NCBI RefSeq assembly: GCF_019599045.1
Contig: NZ_CP080623.1
Coordinates: 1,572,501-1,636,500, forward strand
DNA length: 64,000 nucleotides
Source of the DNA: Roseovarius sp. SCSIO 43702
Lineage (GTDB): Bacteria > Pseudomonadota > Alphaproteobacteria > Rhodobacterales > Rhodobacteraceae
Direction: 5' to 3'
The notes beneath the pieces are model-generated. The model was not told the DNA's origin, made no database searches, and was given only the letters and a program-made list of their open reading frames with translations. A program made the position numbers and the translations under genes. This document shows, in pieces, positions 34,423-43,735 of the stretch; the stretch's first letter is position 1; each line of letters begins with the position of its first letter.

Positions 34423-35547
34423 ATGGAGAAATTCGACCTGGTCGTCGTGGGGGCGGGGATGCTGGGGCTCGCGCATGCGTGGCAGGCCGCACGCCGGGGG
34501 CTGCGCGTGGCGGTGCTGGAACGTTCGGCGCGGGCCGGTGGCGCGTCGGTGCGGAATTTCGGAATGCTCGCGCTCGTGGCGCAGGCGCCCGGCCCCGAGC
34601 GGGAACGCGCCGTCCGGACACTCGACCTGTGGCGCGAGATCGCGGCCGAGGCGGATATTCCGCTCAGGCAGGCAGGGGCTCTTTTCCTCGCGCGGACGCC
34701 TGAGGAGATGGACGTGCTGGACGAGGCGGCGGCGGATGCGCGGCTGAATGTCGCGCCCGTGGCGCGGGACGCGCTAGAGCGGCGCGCGGGCGTGCCGGTT
34801 GCCGAAGGGATCCTGGGGGGCGGGTGGAGCCCGGACGCGTGGAAGCTCGACCAGCGCGAGGCGATGGCGCGGATGGCCGATTGGCTCACCCGGCGTCACG
34901 GCGTGACCTTCCGTTTCGGCGCCGAGGTGCTTGGCGTGAACGGGGGCGAGGTCGAGACCGCCGGGGGCGCATGGCGCGCGGAGCGGGTGATCCTGTGCGG
35001 CGGCGACGAGTTCGCGACGCTTTTCCCCGAGGCGTTCGCTCGCACCGGCGTGAGCCGCTGCCGGTTGCAGATGATGCGCACGGCGCCGCAGCCCGCCGGA
35101 TGGCGGCTTGCGCCCTTCGTCCTGGGTGGGCTGAGCCTGACGCGCTACGCCGCCTTCGCGCATCTGCCGTCGCTGGCCGCGTTGAAGGCGCAGCAAGCCG
35201 CGCATCAGGCGGAGTTGATCGCCGACGGGATACACCTGATCGCGGTGCAGGAGGATGATGGCAGCGTCACCCTGGGCGATTCGCACCATTACGGCACGGG
35301 GCCGGAGGTGCGGGACGAGGATGTGGACCGGCGGATGCTGGAGGTGCTGAAGGGTCTGGTGCCCTTGCCCGAACCGCGCATCGCGGAGCGGTGGATGGGC
35401 GCATACGCGGTCCTGGACGGGCGGGATGTGCTGACCCTCGAGCCAGCGGAGGGTGTCACCGCGGTGACGATGACGAACGGTCAGGGCATGACCCACGGCC
35501 TCGGCGTGGCCGGGCGGATCGTGGAAGAGGTGTTCGGAGCGGCGTGA
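34423..35547 (+). CDS. FAD-dependent oxidoreductase, TIGR03364-like
   Basis: A 374-aa DAO-fold flavoprotein. The dinucleotide-binding motif VVVGAGMLGLAHAWQAARRG starts at residue 6, and ASVRNFGMLAL follows. The C-terminal FAD-contact region is TNGQGMTHGLGVAGRIVEE. This N-F-G-M spelling fits the TIGR03364 subfamily, which is found near phosphonate-catabolism genes. Here no such genes adjoin. GGAGGGAG lies just before the ATG at 34423. The substrate is unknown, probably a secondary amine or amino-acid-like compound. Confidence 0.85.
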   Translation: MEKFDLVVVGAGMLGLAHAWQAARRGLRVAVLERSARAGGASVRNFGMLALVAQAPGPERERAVRTLDLWREIAAEADIPLRQAGALFLARTPEEMDVLDEAAADARLNVAPVARDALERRAGVPVAEGILGGGWSPDAWKLDQREAMARMADWLTRRHGVTFRFGAEVLGVNGGEVETAGGAWRAERVILCGGDEFATLFPEAFARTGVSRCRLQMMRTAPQPAGWRLAPFVLGGLSLTRYAAFAHLPSLAALKAQQAAHQAELIADGIHLIAVQEDDGSVTLGDSHHYGTGPEVRDEDVDRRMLEVLKGLVPLPEPRIAERWMGAYAVLDGRDVLTLEPAEGVTAVTMTNGQGMTHGLGVAGRIVEEVFGAA

Positions 35548-35568
35548 CGGGCTGGCCCGGCCTGCGGA

Positions 35569-36141
35569 TCAGCCCTCTTCGGCGTAGTTGCGCGACGTGT
35601 CGGAGCCGGTATCGCGGGGCGGGCGGCCGATCACTTCCTTGAGGTCGTCGAGTTCGATGAAATTGTCGGCCTGCCGGCGCAGGTCATCGGAGATCATCGG
35701 CGGCTGGCTCCGGATGGTGGAGACCACCGAGACGCGCACGCCCTGCCTCTGGAGCGATTCGACGAGCGGGCGAAAATCGCCATCGCCGGAGAAGAGCACG
35801 ATGTGGTCCACGCGCGGCGCAAGCTCCATGGCGTCCACCGCGAGCTCGATGTCCATGTTGCCCTTGACCTTCCGGCGTCCCTGGCTGTCGGTGTATTCCT
35901 TGGCCGGCTTTGTAACCATGGAAAACCCGTTGTAGTGCAGCCAGTCGACGAGTGGGCGGATCGGTGAGTATTCCTCGTTCTCGAGCAGCGCGGTGTAGTA
36001 GAAGGCGCGCAGAAGCTTGCCGCGACGCATGAATTCGCTTCGCAACAGCTTGTAATCAATGTCGAATCCAAGCGCCTTGCCCGCCGCGTAAAGATTCGAT
36101 CCGTCGATGAACAGCGCGAGCCGTTCGTCCTTGTAAAACAT
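35569..36141 (-). CDS. NYN-domain protein (LabA/DUF88 family), putative ribonuclease
   Basis: A 190-aa PIN-like NYN domain protein. The first acidic motif is ALFIDGSNLYAAGK (Asp near residue 11), the middle contains KGNMDIELAVDAMEL, and the last motif is VLFSGDGDFRPLVE. These Asp residues form the metal site of the fold. Such proteins are putative RNases; LabA-type members affect gene expression in cyanobacteria. AAAGGA precedes the ATG at 36141. The 134-bp divergent gap to folK is AT-rich and likely contains promoters for both, but I see no convincing box pair. Confidence 0.88.
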   Translation of the reverse strand: MFYKDERLALFIDGSNLYAAGKALGFDIDYKLLRSEFMRRGKLLRAFYYTALLENEEYSPIRPLVDWLHYNGFSMVTKPAKEYTDSQGRRKVKGNMDIELAVDAMELAPRVDHIVLFSGDGDFRPLVESLQRQGVRVSVVSTIRSQPPMISDDLRRQADNFIELDDLKEVIGRPPRDTGSDTSRNYAEEG

Positions 36142-36275
36142 CAAAATGTCCTTTCGAATGCGGCAAAACCGTAAAACTGCCCCGGGGGAAGATGAGTGGA
36201 TTTGAGGCACGGTTTGCACCTAGGTAGATTTTCGGATCGAAAACGACAAGTGTTCCGGCGGGAAACAGCCCAAAG

Positions 36276-36848
36276 ATGCACGTGACGTCACAGCACCCGG
36301 TCCTGATCGCACTCGGGGCGAACCTGCGATCCGCGGCGGGACCACCGGAGGCGACGCTGCGCGCGGCCCTGGAGCGGCTGGGCGCGCGGGCCGTGGATGT
36401 GGAGGCGGTGAGCGGGTTCTATGACACGCCCTGTTTCCCGCCCGGAGCCGGGCCGGATTACGTGAACGCCGCCGCAAGGGTCACGTTCGGGGGCGGGCCC
36501 GAAGCGCTTCTGGCGGTGCTGCACGAGATCGAGGATGTATTCGGCCGCAAACGCGAGACGCGCTGGGGGCGCAGGACGCTCGATCTCGACCTGATCGCGA
36601 TGGGTGACCTGGTCTTGCCCGATGCGGAGACGCATGCTGCGTGGCGCGCGCTTCCGGCCGAGAGGCAGCGTGAGGTCGCGCCCGAGCGTCTCGTCCTTCC
36701 GCATCCGAGGCTCGAGGAGCGCGCCTTCGTCCTCGTCCCGCTTCGCGACGTGGCGCCGCGCTGGCGGCATCCGGTCACCGGGCGCAGCGTCGAGGAGATG
36801 ATTGCGGCCCTCCCGGCCAGCGCGCTGGAAGAGGTTGTTTTACGCTGA
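36276..36848 (+). CDS. folK: HPPK: 2-amino-4-hydroxy-6-hydroxymethyldihydropteridine pyrophosphokinase
   Basis: A 190-aa folate-pathway enzyme that pyrophosphorylates the pterin before joining pABA. Signature motifs are IALGANLRS at the start, SGFYDTPC, and RWGRRTLDLDLIAMGD with the two Mg-binding aspartates. HPRLEERAFVLVPL follows near residue 148. No folB or folP is adjacent. The shorter spacing after GANL compared with E. coli suits alphaproteobacterial FolK. Its stop is 72 bp before rpoZ. Confidence 0.93.
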   Translation: MHVTSQHPVLIALGANLRSAAGPPEATLRAALERLGARAVDVEAVSGFYDTPCFPPGAGPDYVNAAARVTFGGGPEALLAVLHEIEDVFGRKRETRWGRRTLDLDLIAMGDLVLPDAETHAAWRALPAERQREVAPERLVLPHPRLEERAFVLVPLRDVAPRWRHPVTGRSVEEMIAALPASALEEVVLR

Positions 36849-36856
36849 TTCGGCGC

Positions 36857-36885
36857 TTGTAAATCCCTTTTCGGGGGCGTAGATA
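36857..36885 (+). promoter_or_regulatory. Promoter of rpoZ-rsh
   Basis: TTGTAA (36857-36862), exactly 17 bp, TAGATA (36880-36885), 35 bp before the rpoZ ATG. The box match is good (4/6 each) in an AT-richer pocket right after folK. Confidence 0.5.
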
Positions 36886-36920
36886 CGGGGCTTCTGATAC
36901 ATGCCCATACCGGAGGTCAC

Positions 36921-37274
36921 ATGGCCCGCGTAACGACAGAAGATTGCGTCGACAAGGTTCCGAACCGTTTCGAGCTGGTGATGCTGGCCGCCCATCGCGC
37001 GCGAGAGATCGCGGCCGGGTCCCCGCTGACCGTGGATCGCGACAACGACAAGAACCCCGTCGTCGCCCTGCGCGAGATCGCCGAGGAGACCCAGAGCGCC
37101 GAGGATCTGCGTGAGCGCCTGATCGAGTCGAACCAGACCGAGATCGAGGTGGACGAGCCGGAAGAGGATTCCATGGCCCTGCTCATGGGCGGCGAGAGCG
37201 ACAAGCCGCAGGATGACGACATGTCCGAGGAAAAACTGCTTCGGGCACTGATGGAGGCACAGGGCCAGGGCTGA
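36921..37274 (+). CDS. rpoZ: RNA polymerase omega subunit
   Basis: A 117-aa omega subunit. The conserved N-terminal core [20 protein letters not shown] and AAHRAREI are followed by [12 protein letters not shown] and an acidic C-terminal tail typical of alphaproteobacteria. Omega helps assemble RNA polymerase and forms part of the ppGpp site. Its place 30 bp upstream of the (p)ppGpp synthase gene is a conserved arrangement. GGAGG lies 5-9 bases before the ATG. Confidence 0.96.
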   Translation: MARVTTEDCVDKVPNRFELVMLAAHRAREIAAGSPLTVDRDNDKNPVVALREIAEETQSAEDLRERLIESNQTEIEVDEPEEDSMALLMGGESDKPQDDDMSEEKLLRALMEAQGQG

Positions 37275-37304
37275 CCCGGCCCCGTCGGCGCGGGGTGAGC
37301 ACGC

Positions 37305-39488
37305 ATGATTCCCATTCCGGTCGAAGACCTGATCACGCTCGTCCGCGCCTATAATCCCAAGACCGACGAAAAGCTCATCCGTGCGGCCTATGAGTATGGC
37401 CGGGAGATGCACAAGGGGCAGTCGCGGTATTCCGGCGAGCCCTATTTCAGCCATCCCGTCGCCGTGGCCGCCATCCTCGCGAGCCAGCGGCTTGACGATG
37501 CGACGATCATCACCGCGCTTCTGCATGACACGATCGAGGACACGCGCGCGTCCTACGCGACGATAGAAGAGCGGTTCGGGCGCCAGGTCGCCGATCTCGT
37601 GGACGGGGTGACGAAGCTCACGAACCTCCAGCTGTCCAGCAGCGAAACCAAGCAGGCCGAGAATTTCCGCAAGCTTTTCATGGCGATGTCGAAGGATCTT
37701 CGCGTGATTCTCGTGAAGCTCGCCGACCGGCTCCACAACATGCGCACCATCAAGGCGATGCAGCCCGAGAAGCAGGTGCAGAAGGCGCGCGAGACGATGG
37801 ACATCTTCGCGCCGCTGGCCGGGCGGATGGGGATGCAATGGATGCGCGAGGAGCTCGAGGACCTGGCGTTTCGCGTCATCAACCCCGAGGCGCGCGCGTC
37901 GATCATGCGTCGCTTCGTCACGCTGAGCAAGGAATCGGGCGACGTGATCGAGCGGATCACCAGCGACATGCGCCATGAGCTCGACACCAAGGGGATCGAG
38001 GCCGAGGTCTATGGCCGCGCGAAGAAGCCCTATTCGATCTGGCGCAAGATGCAGGAAAAGCAGATGGGCTTCTCGCGCCTGTCGGACATCTACGGGTTCC
38101 GCATCATCACCGGAAGCGAGGCCGACTGCTATGCAGTGCTGGGTGCGATCCACCAAAGGTGGCGCGCGGTGCCGGGGCGATTCAAGGATTACATCAGCCA
38201 GCCCAAGTCGAACGGATACCGCTCGATCCACACGACCGTGTCGGGGCGGGACGGCAAGCGCGTCGAGGTGCAGATCCGCACGCAGGCGATGCATGACGTG
38301 GCCGAAAGCGGCGTGGCGGCCCATTGGTCCTATCGCGACGGCGAGCGCGTCGAGAACCCGTTCGCGGTCGATCCCGCGAAGTGGATCAGCTCGCTTACCG
38401 AGCAGTTCGACGCGGAGGAGGATCACGAGGATTTCCTCGAGGCCGTGAAGCTCGAGATGTATGCCGACAAGGTGTTTTGCTTCACGCCCAAGGGCGATGT
38501 GGTGAAGCTTCCGCGGGGGGCGACGCCCATCGATTTCGCCTACGCGATCCATACCCGGATCGGCAATGCCACCGTCGGGGCCAAGGTCGACGGCATGCGC
38601 GTGCCGCTCTGGACCCGGATCAAGAACGGGCAGTCGGTCGACATCATCACGGCCGACGGCCAGATGCCGCAGGCCACATGGCTCGAGATCGCGACGACGG
38701 GGAAGGCCAAGTCGGCCATTCGCCGCGCCCTTCGGGAACAGGATCGCGACCGGTTCATCAAGCTGGGCCGCGAGCTGGCGCGGGCGGCGTTCGAGCATGT
38801 GGGCAAGAAGGCCACCGACAAGGCGCTGGAGACCGCGGCGCGCACGCTGCGCCTTGGCGGGGCGGATTCGATCCTCGCGCGGCTGGGAAGCGCGGAACTG
38901 ACCGCGCGCGAGGTGGTGAACGCGGTCTATCCCGACCTCGTCAAGGAGGAGACGGACGACATCCGCTCGGACGCCGCGGTGATCGGTCTTGGCCCGGATC
39001 AGCATTTCGACCGGGCGCCGTGCTGCCAGCCCTTGCCGGGCGAGCGGATCGTGGGGATCACCTATCGCGGGCAGGGGGTCGTCGTGCACGCGATCGACTG
39101 CGAGGCGCTGGCCGCCTTCGAGGAACAGCCCGGACGGTGGCTCGACCTGCGGTGGCATTCGGGCTCGCACCCGCCGATCTACAACGTCTCGCTCGATGTC
39201 ACGATCGGCAACGACGCCGGGGTCCTGGGCCGGATTTGCACCTTGATAGGCGAGCGGAAGGCCAATATCTCGAACCTGACCATTTTCGACCGAAAGCCCG
39301 ATTTCTACCGGATGATGGTCGACGTGGAGCTGCGCGACGTCGAGCAGTTGCACAGCGTGATCTCGACGCTGGAGGCGGATAGCGACGTGGCGGCGGTCGA
39401 GCGGTATCGCGATCCGGCCCGCGCGGCGGGGAGCGCGGCGGCAATGGAACGGCAGGAGCCCAAGGGTGGTTTTCAAGCGGCGCAATAA
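37305..39488 (+). CDS. Bifunctional (p)ppGpp synthetase/hydrolase (Rel/Spo homologue)
   Basis: A 727-aa stringent-response enzyme. In order: HD hydrolase domain (SHPVAVAAIL near residue 50; ALLHDTIEDT near 72), synthetase domain (DIYGFRIITGS near 261), TGS domain (CFTPKGDVVKLPRGATPIDF from about 391), zinc-finger-like region (CCQPLPGERIVG near 570) and C-terminal ACT domain (about 627-705). Both catalytic halves look intact, as expected for the single RSH enzyme of alphaproteobacteria. It is co-transcribed after rpoZ and overlaps the DUF2062 start by 23 bases. Together with carD it places two rRNA-transcription regulators in this window. Confidence 0.95.
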   Translation: MIPIPVEDLITLVRAYNPKTDEKLIRAAYEYGREMHKGQSRYSGEPYFSHPVAVAAILASQRLDDATIITALLHDTIEDTRASYATIEERFGRQVADLVDGVTKLTNLQLSSSETKQAENFRKLFMAMSKDLRVILVKLADRLHNMRTIKAMQPEKQVQKARETMDIFAPLAGRMGMQWMREELEDLAFRVINPEARASIMRRFVTLSKESGDVIERITSDMRHELDTKGIEAEVYGRAKKPYSIWRKMQEKQMGFSRLSDIYGFRIITGSEADCYAVLGAIHQRWRAVPGRFKDYISQPKSNGYRSIHTTVSGRDGKRVEVQIRTQAMHDVAESGVAAHWSYRDGERVENPFAVDPAKWISSLTEQFDAEEDHEDFLEAVKLEMYADKVFCFTPKGDVVKLPRGATPIDFAYAIHTRIGNATVGAKVDGMRVPLWTRIKNGQSVDIITADGQMPQATWLEIATTGKAKSAIRRALREQDRDRFIKLGRELARAAFEHVGKKATDKALETAARTLRLGGADSILARLGSAELTAREVVNAVYPDLVKEETDDIRSDAAVIGLGPDQHFDRAPCCQPLPGERIVGITYRGQGVVVHAIDCEALAAFEEQPGRWLDLRWHSGSHPPIYNVSLDVTIGNDAGVLGRICTLIGERKANISNLTIFDRKPDFYRMMVDVELRDVEQLHSVISTLEADSDVAAVERYRDPARAAGSAAAMERQEPKGGFQAAQ

Positions 39489-40119
39489 GCAGGGCTGGCT
39501 CGAATGGCTGGGCTCGCTTGTCTGGCCGAAGGGGGGCTGGGGCCGCGCGATCCGTTACCTCAACCACCGGCTTTTTCGCCTGCCCGACCCGCCGCATCGT
39601 ATCGCGCGCGGCATCTTCGTGGGCGTTTTCATCACCTTCACGCCCTTCTTCGGCTTGCATTTCGTGCTGTCGGCGATCCTTGCGTGGATCCTGCGGGGCA
39701 ATATCGTTGCGGCGCTCCTGGCCACATTCGTGGGCAACCCGCCCACCTTCGTGTTGATCGCGGCGGTGTCGCTCGAGACCGGGCACTGGCTTCTGGGACG
39801 GCCGCCGCCGGGCGAGGTGGACGAGGGCATGTTCGAGCTTTTCTGGCACGCGATCCAGAGTTTCTTCTGGAACATCTACGCCGTCTTCACGGGCCAGCCG
39901 GTCGAGTGGGGGCCGCTCGTGCAGTTCTGGCACGAGGTTTTCTTTCCCTACATGATCGGCGGGCTGATCCCGGGCGTGATCTGCGGGCTGGCGGCCTACT
40001 ATTTCTCGCTTCCGTTCATCCAGGCCTATCAGAACCGCCGCAGCGGGCGGATCAAGGCCAAGCTGGCCGAGATGAAGGAAAAGGCGGCGGCCAAGAAAGC
40101 GGCGAAGAAGCCCGAGTGA
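39466..40119 (+). CDS. DUF2062 membrane protein
   Basis: A 217-aa protein with the DUF2062 pattern: [23 protein letters not shown] (small-residue/aromatic helix), [21 protein letters not shown] and a final membrane segment around [16 protein letters not shown]. The tail is lysine/alanine-rich ([15 protein letters not shown]). GTG start, 23 bases inside the rsh gene, with AGGAG upstream, indicates translational coupling. The function is unknown; the gene is commonly linked to rsh and pdxJ in this group. Confidence 0.88.
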   Translation: MVFKRRNKQGWLEWLGSLVWPKGGWGRAIRYLNHRLFRLPDPPHRIARGIFVGVFITFTPFFGLHFVLSAILAWILRGNIVAALLATFVGNPPTFVLIAAVSLETGHWLLGRPPPGEVDEGMFELFWHAIQSFFWNIYAVFTGQPVEWGPLVQFWHEVFFPYMIGGLIPGVICGLAAYYFSLPFIQAYQNRRSGRIKAKLAEMKEKAAAKKAAKKPE

Positions 40120-40210
40120 GGCGCCGTGCCCGGCAAAAAAGGGGGGATGCCAAGCGCGGGACAAACCCGCTAGGCTGCGCCGAGAGTCGGGACCAGGAAG
40201 GGGATGCGCC

Positions 40211-40960
40211 ATGACGTTTGTCGGAAAGCTGAGGCTGGGAGTGAATATCGACCACGTCGCCACGGTGCGCAATGCGCGCGGCGGCGATGTGCCGGACCCG
40301 GTGCGCGCCGCGGTGCTGGCCGAGGAGGCCGGCGCGGATGGGATCACCGCGCATCTGCGCGAGGATCGGCGCCATATCCGGGACGAGGATATCGACGCGC
40401 TGATGGCGCGGCTGACCGTGCCGCTCAACTTCGAGATGGCGGCGACCGAGGAGATGCAGGAAATCGCGCTGCGTCACAAGCCGCACGCGGTCTGCATCGT
40501 GCCGGAAAAGCGCGAGGAGCGGACGACGGAAGGCGGCCTCGAGGTCGCGGGTGACGAGAAGCGGCTTGCGGACTACATCGCGCCGCTGCGCGAGGCCGGG
40601 TGCCGCGTGTCGATCTTCATCGGGGCAGAGCGTGCCCAGATCGAGGCGGCCGCGCGGATCGGTGCGGAGGTGATCGAGCTGCATACGGGGGCGTATTGCG
40701 ACGCCCATGCCGAGGGCGACATCGCGACGCGCGACCGCGAATTCGAGGCGCTGCGCGAGATGGCCACGGTGGCGCACGATCTCGGTCTCGAGGTTCATGC
40801 CGGCCATGGCCTGACCTACGACACGGTGATGCCCATCGCGGCGCTGCCCGAGGTGATGGAGCTCAATATCGGGCATTTCCTGATCGGGGAGGCCATCTTT
40901 ACCGGGCTCAAGCCCGCCATCGCCGAGATGCGCGCGTTGATGGAGAAGGCGCGCGCGTGA
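40211..40960 (+). CDS. pdxJ: Pyridoxine 5'-phosphate synthase
   Basis: A 249-aa TIM-barrel enzyme, the last step of the DXP-dependent vitamin B6 pathway. Motifs are [17 protein letters not shown] at the start, [15 protein letters not shown], and [15 protein letters not shown]. Catalytic-site segments IELHTGAYC and HAGHGLTYD follow. Its stop codon overlaps the start of the next gene (TGATG). Neighbours rsh-DUF2062-pdxJ-acpS follow the usual alphaproteobacterial order. Confidence 0.96.
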   Translation: MTFVGKLRLGVNIDHVATVRNARGGDVPDPVRAAVLAEEAGADGITAHLREDRRHIRDEDIDALMARLTVPLNFEMAATEEMQEIALRHKPHAVCIVPEKREERTTEGGLEVAGDEKRLADYIAPLREAGCRVSIFIGAERAQIEAAARIGAEVIELHTGAYCDAHAEGDIATRDREFEALREMATVAHDLGLEVHAGHGLTYDTVMPIAALPEVMELNIGHFLIGEAIFTGLKPAIAEMRALMEKARA

Positions 40961-41385
40961 TGGCCTGGCCGCTGCGATACGCGCTGGTCTTCCTGGCGGC
41001 GGCGCTGGTGATCGGGCTTTCGGTAAGGGCGATGGGCAGCGAGGTGGTGGGCCTCATGGTCACGCTGCACCTGATGGTCCCGGCGATGATCGCCGCACTT
41101 GTCGAGGGCAGGCAGGCGGCGCGGATTTTGGGCGCCGTGCCGCCGCGCGCCGCGCTCTGGCGGTTCGCGCTGGTGGCCTCGGTGATCGCCCTGGCGCTGG
41201 CGCTATCGCTGGGCCACCTGGCGGGTCGGGCGGCGCCGGCCTTCGCGACGCTGGTCGGAAGCCCCGACGCCGCGCGGCTGCTCGCGGGGTGCATCATCGG
41301 CTACCTGCTGTGCAACCGGTTCCTTTTCGCGTTGGGTGCGAAGAACCACCTCGACAGGATGAAACAGGACGGAGAGGGCGAATGA
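40960..41385 (+). CDS. ABZJ_00895-type four-helix membrane protein
   Basis: A 141-aa protein with four predicted membrane helices: YALVFLAAALVIGLSV, LMVTLHLMVPAMIAALV, FALVASVIALALALSL and LLAGCIIGYLLCNRFLF. It ends with the charged tail [11 protein letters not shown]. The arrangement resembles the small ABZJ_00895 family of unknown function. Its start shares a base with the pdxJ stop, and its stop overlaps the next start (ATGA). The three genes are therefore translationally chained. Confidence 0.78.
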   Translation: MAWPLRYALVFLAAALVIGLSVRAMGSEVVGLMVTLHLMVPAMIAALVEGRQAARILGAVPPRAALWRFALVASVIALALALSLGHLAGRAAPAFATLVGSPDAARLLAGCIIGYLLCNRFLFALGAKNHLDRMKQDGEGE

Positions 41386-41822
41386 AGAGATTGCTGGGCG
41401 CTTGCGCGCTGGTGCTCGGCGCCGGAGCGGGATGGGCGCAGACGGTCGGCGAGTGCGACTGGCGCGCGGGGGCCGACGCGCTGGTCGAGCCGTGGGACGA
41501 GAACACGGCGCTTTTCTCGCAAGGCAAGGTGCGGATCGCGCTGCTGGACAGGGTAGAGCCGGCCGCGGCAGCCTTTTATGTCCTGATCCTGTCGCCGCCC
41601 TACAACGAGCTGGGCGAGCGGCAGTGCCGCATTCTGAGCCGTCGAGAAGGGATGGGGTTCGCCGGGCTGTCCTTCGACACGCTCGAGGCGGACTACGATC
41701 CGGCGGTGGGGCTGATCTTCACGATGCAGGCGAAGGAATTCGACGGGCTCGATTATCACCCCGCGACCCTGCGCTTCACGGTCAACCAGGCGACGGGCGA
41801 GATCGCGGGGCGGATCGAGTGA
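41382..41822 (+). CDS. Secreted protein of unknown function
   Basis: A 146-aa protein with a signal peptide ([20 protein letters not shown]) and a mature domain of about 126 residues. The mature part has alternating strands and two cysteines (GECDWR and RQCRILS) that could be disulfide-bonded. It is coupled to the upstream membrane gene (ATGA) and 7 bp from acpS. I do not recognise a family. The position suggests constitutive expression with pdxJ and acpS, and a periplasmic location. Confidence 0.72.
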   Translation: MKRLLGACALVLGAGAGWAQTVGECDWRAGADALVEPWDENTALFSQGKVRIALLDRVEPAAAAFYVLILSPPYNELGERQCRILSRREGMGFAGLSFDTLEADYDPAVGLIFTMQAKEFDGLDYHPATLRFTVNQATGEIAGRIE

Positions 41823-41829
41823 GGCGCGC

Positions 41830-42255
41830 ATGATCCTCGGCATCGGCACGGACCTTGCCAATATAGAGCGGATCGAGCGGACGCTGGCGCGTTTCGGCGA
41901 CCGGTTCCGCAACCGTGTCTTCACCGAGGTGGAGCAGCGCAAGGCCGAGCGGCGGCGCGACGTGGCGGGCACCTATGCGAAACGCTGGGCCGCGAAAGAG
42001 GCGTGTTCCAAGGCGCTGGGCACCGGCCTGCGGATGGGGATCGCGTGGAAGGACATGGCGGTGAGCAACCTCGTCACCGGCCAACCCGTCATGGCCGTGA
42101 CCGGCTGGGCCGCCGAGCGGCTGGCCGAAATGACGCCCGAGGGGCACGAGGCGATCATCCATGTCACGCTCACCGACGATCACCCGTGGGCGCAGGCCTT
42201 CGTGGTGATCGAGGCGCGGCCGCTGCGGCCCGAGGAAGACGACGCGGCGTCCTGA
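41830..42255 (+). CDS. acpS: Holo-[acyl-carrier-protein] synthase
   Basis: A 141-aa enzyme that transfers 4'-phosphopantetheine from CoA to ACP. Conserved motifs are [16 protein letters not shown] (Mg-binding Asp8) and the central [16 protein letters not shown] with the catalytic Glu/Lys. It ends the rpoZ-rsh-pdxJ-acpS run. In many alphaproteobacteria lepB-rnc-era-recO follows directly; here that block sits 25 kb upstream and an aminotransferase follows instead. Confidence 0.95.
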   Translation: MILGIGTDLANIERIERTLARFGDRFRNRVFTEVEQRKAERRRDVAGTYAKRWAAKEACSKALGTGLRMGIAWKDMAVSNLVTGQPVMAVTGWAAERLAEMTPEGHEAIIHVTLTDDHPWAQAFVVIEARPLRPEEDDAAS

Positions 42256-42383
42256 TCGACCAACGCGGGCAGGTCCGTCCAAACCCTGCCGCGCGGAGCG
42301 GTCCCGCCGCGCTCTCTTGAAACCTTGCCTCCGTTGGCTCAAGCTGCCGAGCGAATCCCCCCTTTTCGCAGGAGCGCACGGCC

Positions 42384-43685
42384 ATGAACGATCAAAGCCC
42401 CATTCCGAACGATCTCGACAGCTACTGGATGCCGTTCACCGCGTCGCGCACCTTCAAGAAGGCGCCGAAGCTGGTGAGCAAGGCGAAGGGACTCTTTTAT
42501 TCGACGCCGGAGGGCCGCGAGATCTTCGACGGGACCGGGGGACTGTGGTGCTCGAACGCGGGACACAATCATCCGCATATCATCGAGGCGATCCAGAAGC
42601 AGGCCGCCGAGATGGATTTCGCCCATTCCTTCAACCAGGGCCACCCGATCGCCTTCCAGGCGGCGAGCCGCATGGTGGCGCTGGCGCCGGGATACGACCA
42701 TGTGTTCTTCACCAACTCCGGGTCGGAGGCGGTGGATACGGCGCTCAAGATCGCGCTGGCCTATCACACGCACCGGGGCGAGGGGCAGCGGCGTATCCTT
42801 GTCGGACGTCAGAAAGCCTATCACGGGATCAATTTCGGCGGTCTGTCGGTGGGCGGTATCGGCCTCAACAAGGGGCAGTTCGGCACGCTTTATCCCAACG
42901 CGCTGCACATGCGGCACACGCTTCTGCCCGAGAACCGTTTCTCGCGCGGGCAACCGGAGAAGGGCGCGCACCTGGCGGACGACCTGCAAGCCATTTGCGA
43001 GACCCATGGCGGCCACAATGTCGCCGCCGTGATCGTGGAGCCGGTCGCGGGCGCGGGTGGCGTGTTCCCGCCGCCCAAGGGCTACCTGCAACGTCTGCGT
43101 GAAATCTGCGACGAGCATGGCATCCTGCTGATCTTCGACGAGGTGATTACCGGCTTCGGGCGCATGGGGACGGCCTTTGCCAGCCAGTATTTCGACGTGA
43201 AGCCCGATCTTTTCACCGCTGCCAAGGGGATGAGCAACGCGACCGTGCCGATGGGAGGCGTGTTCACGACCTCGAAGGTGCGCGAGGCGTTCCTCAAGGG
43301 CCCCGAGGCGATGCCGGACCTGTTCCATGGCTACACCTATTCGGGCCATCCGCTCGCCTGCGCCGCGGCCATCGCGACGCTCGACGTCTATCGCGACGAG
43401 GAGATTTTCGAGAACGCGGGCAAGATGATGCCGGTGTGGGAGGACATGCTGCATTCGCTCAAGGGCGGCACGGACGTCATCGACATCCGCAACATGGGCA
43501 TCCTGGGTGCGATCGAGTTCGACCCCAAAGCGGAGCGCACCGCGCCGCAGATCGCGCAGGCCGCATGGGAGAAGGGCCTCGGCATCCGGCCCATCGGCAA
43601 CTCGGTGGCCATGTCGCCGCCGCTCACCATCGACGAGCCGCATATCGGCATGGTCCACGACATCCTGAAGGACGTGATCGGATAA
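42384..43685 (+). CDS. Class III omega-amino acid:pyruvate aminotransferase
   Basis: A 433-aa PLP enzyme. It starts with the omega-transaminase block YWMPFTASRTFKKAPK, then GLWCSNAGHNHP, FTNSGSEAVDTALK, and IFDEVITGFGRMG. The PLP lysine is in FTAAKGMSNATVP. Members use beta-alanine, taurine-like amines or other omega-amino acids with pyruvate as acceptor. Downstream, after a perfect hairpin, lies a class II aldolase gene with its own strong ribosome site. The exact substrate is not readable from sequence. Confidence 0.9.
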   Translation: MNDQSPIPNDLDSYWMPFTASRTFKKAPKLVSKAKGLFYSTPEGREIFDGTGGLWCSNAGHNHPHIIEAIQKQAAEMDFAHSFNQGHPIAFQAASRMVALAPGYDHVFFTNSGSEAVDTALKIALAYHTHRGEGQRRILVGRQKAYHGINFGGLSVGGIGLNKGQFGTLYPNALHMRHTLLPENRFSRGQPEKGAHLADDLQAICETHGGHNVAAVIVEPVAGAGGVFPPPKGYLQRLREICDEHGILLIFDEVITGFGRMGTAFASQYFDVKPDLFTAAKGMSNATVPMGGVFTTSKVREAFLKGPEAMPDLFHGYTYSGHPLACAAAIATLDVYRDEEIFENAGKMMPVWEDMLHSLKGGTDVIDIRNMGILGAIEFDPKAERTAPQIAQAAWEKGLGIRPIGNSVAMSPPLTIDEPHIGMVHDILKDVIG

Positions 43686-43689
43686 CCCC

Positions 43690-43715
43690 CGAGGGCGCCC
43701 CGGCGGGCGCCCTCG
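43690..43715 (+). other. Perfect 11-bp hairpin between aminotransferase and aldolase genes
   Basis: CGAGGGCGCCC - CGGC - GGGCGCCCTCG, starting 5 bp after the aminotransferase stop and ending 20 bp before the aldolase ATG. There is no T run, so a transcript stabiliser, processing site or partial attenuator is more likely than a classical terminator. Confidence 0.6.
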
Positions 43716-43735
43716 TCGCAGAAGGAGGATGAGCC

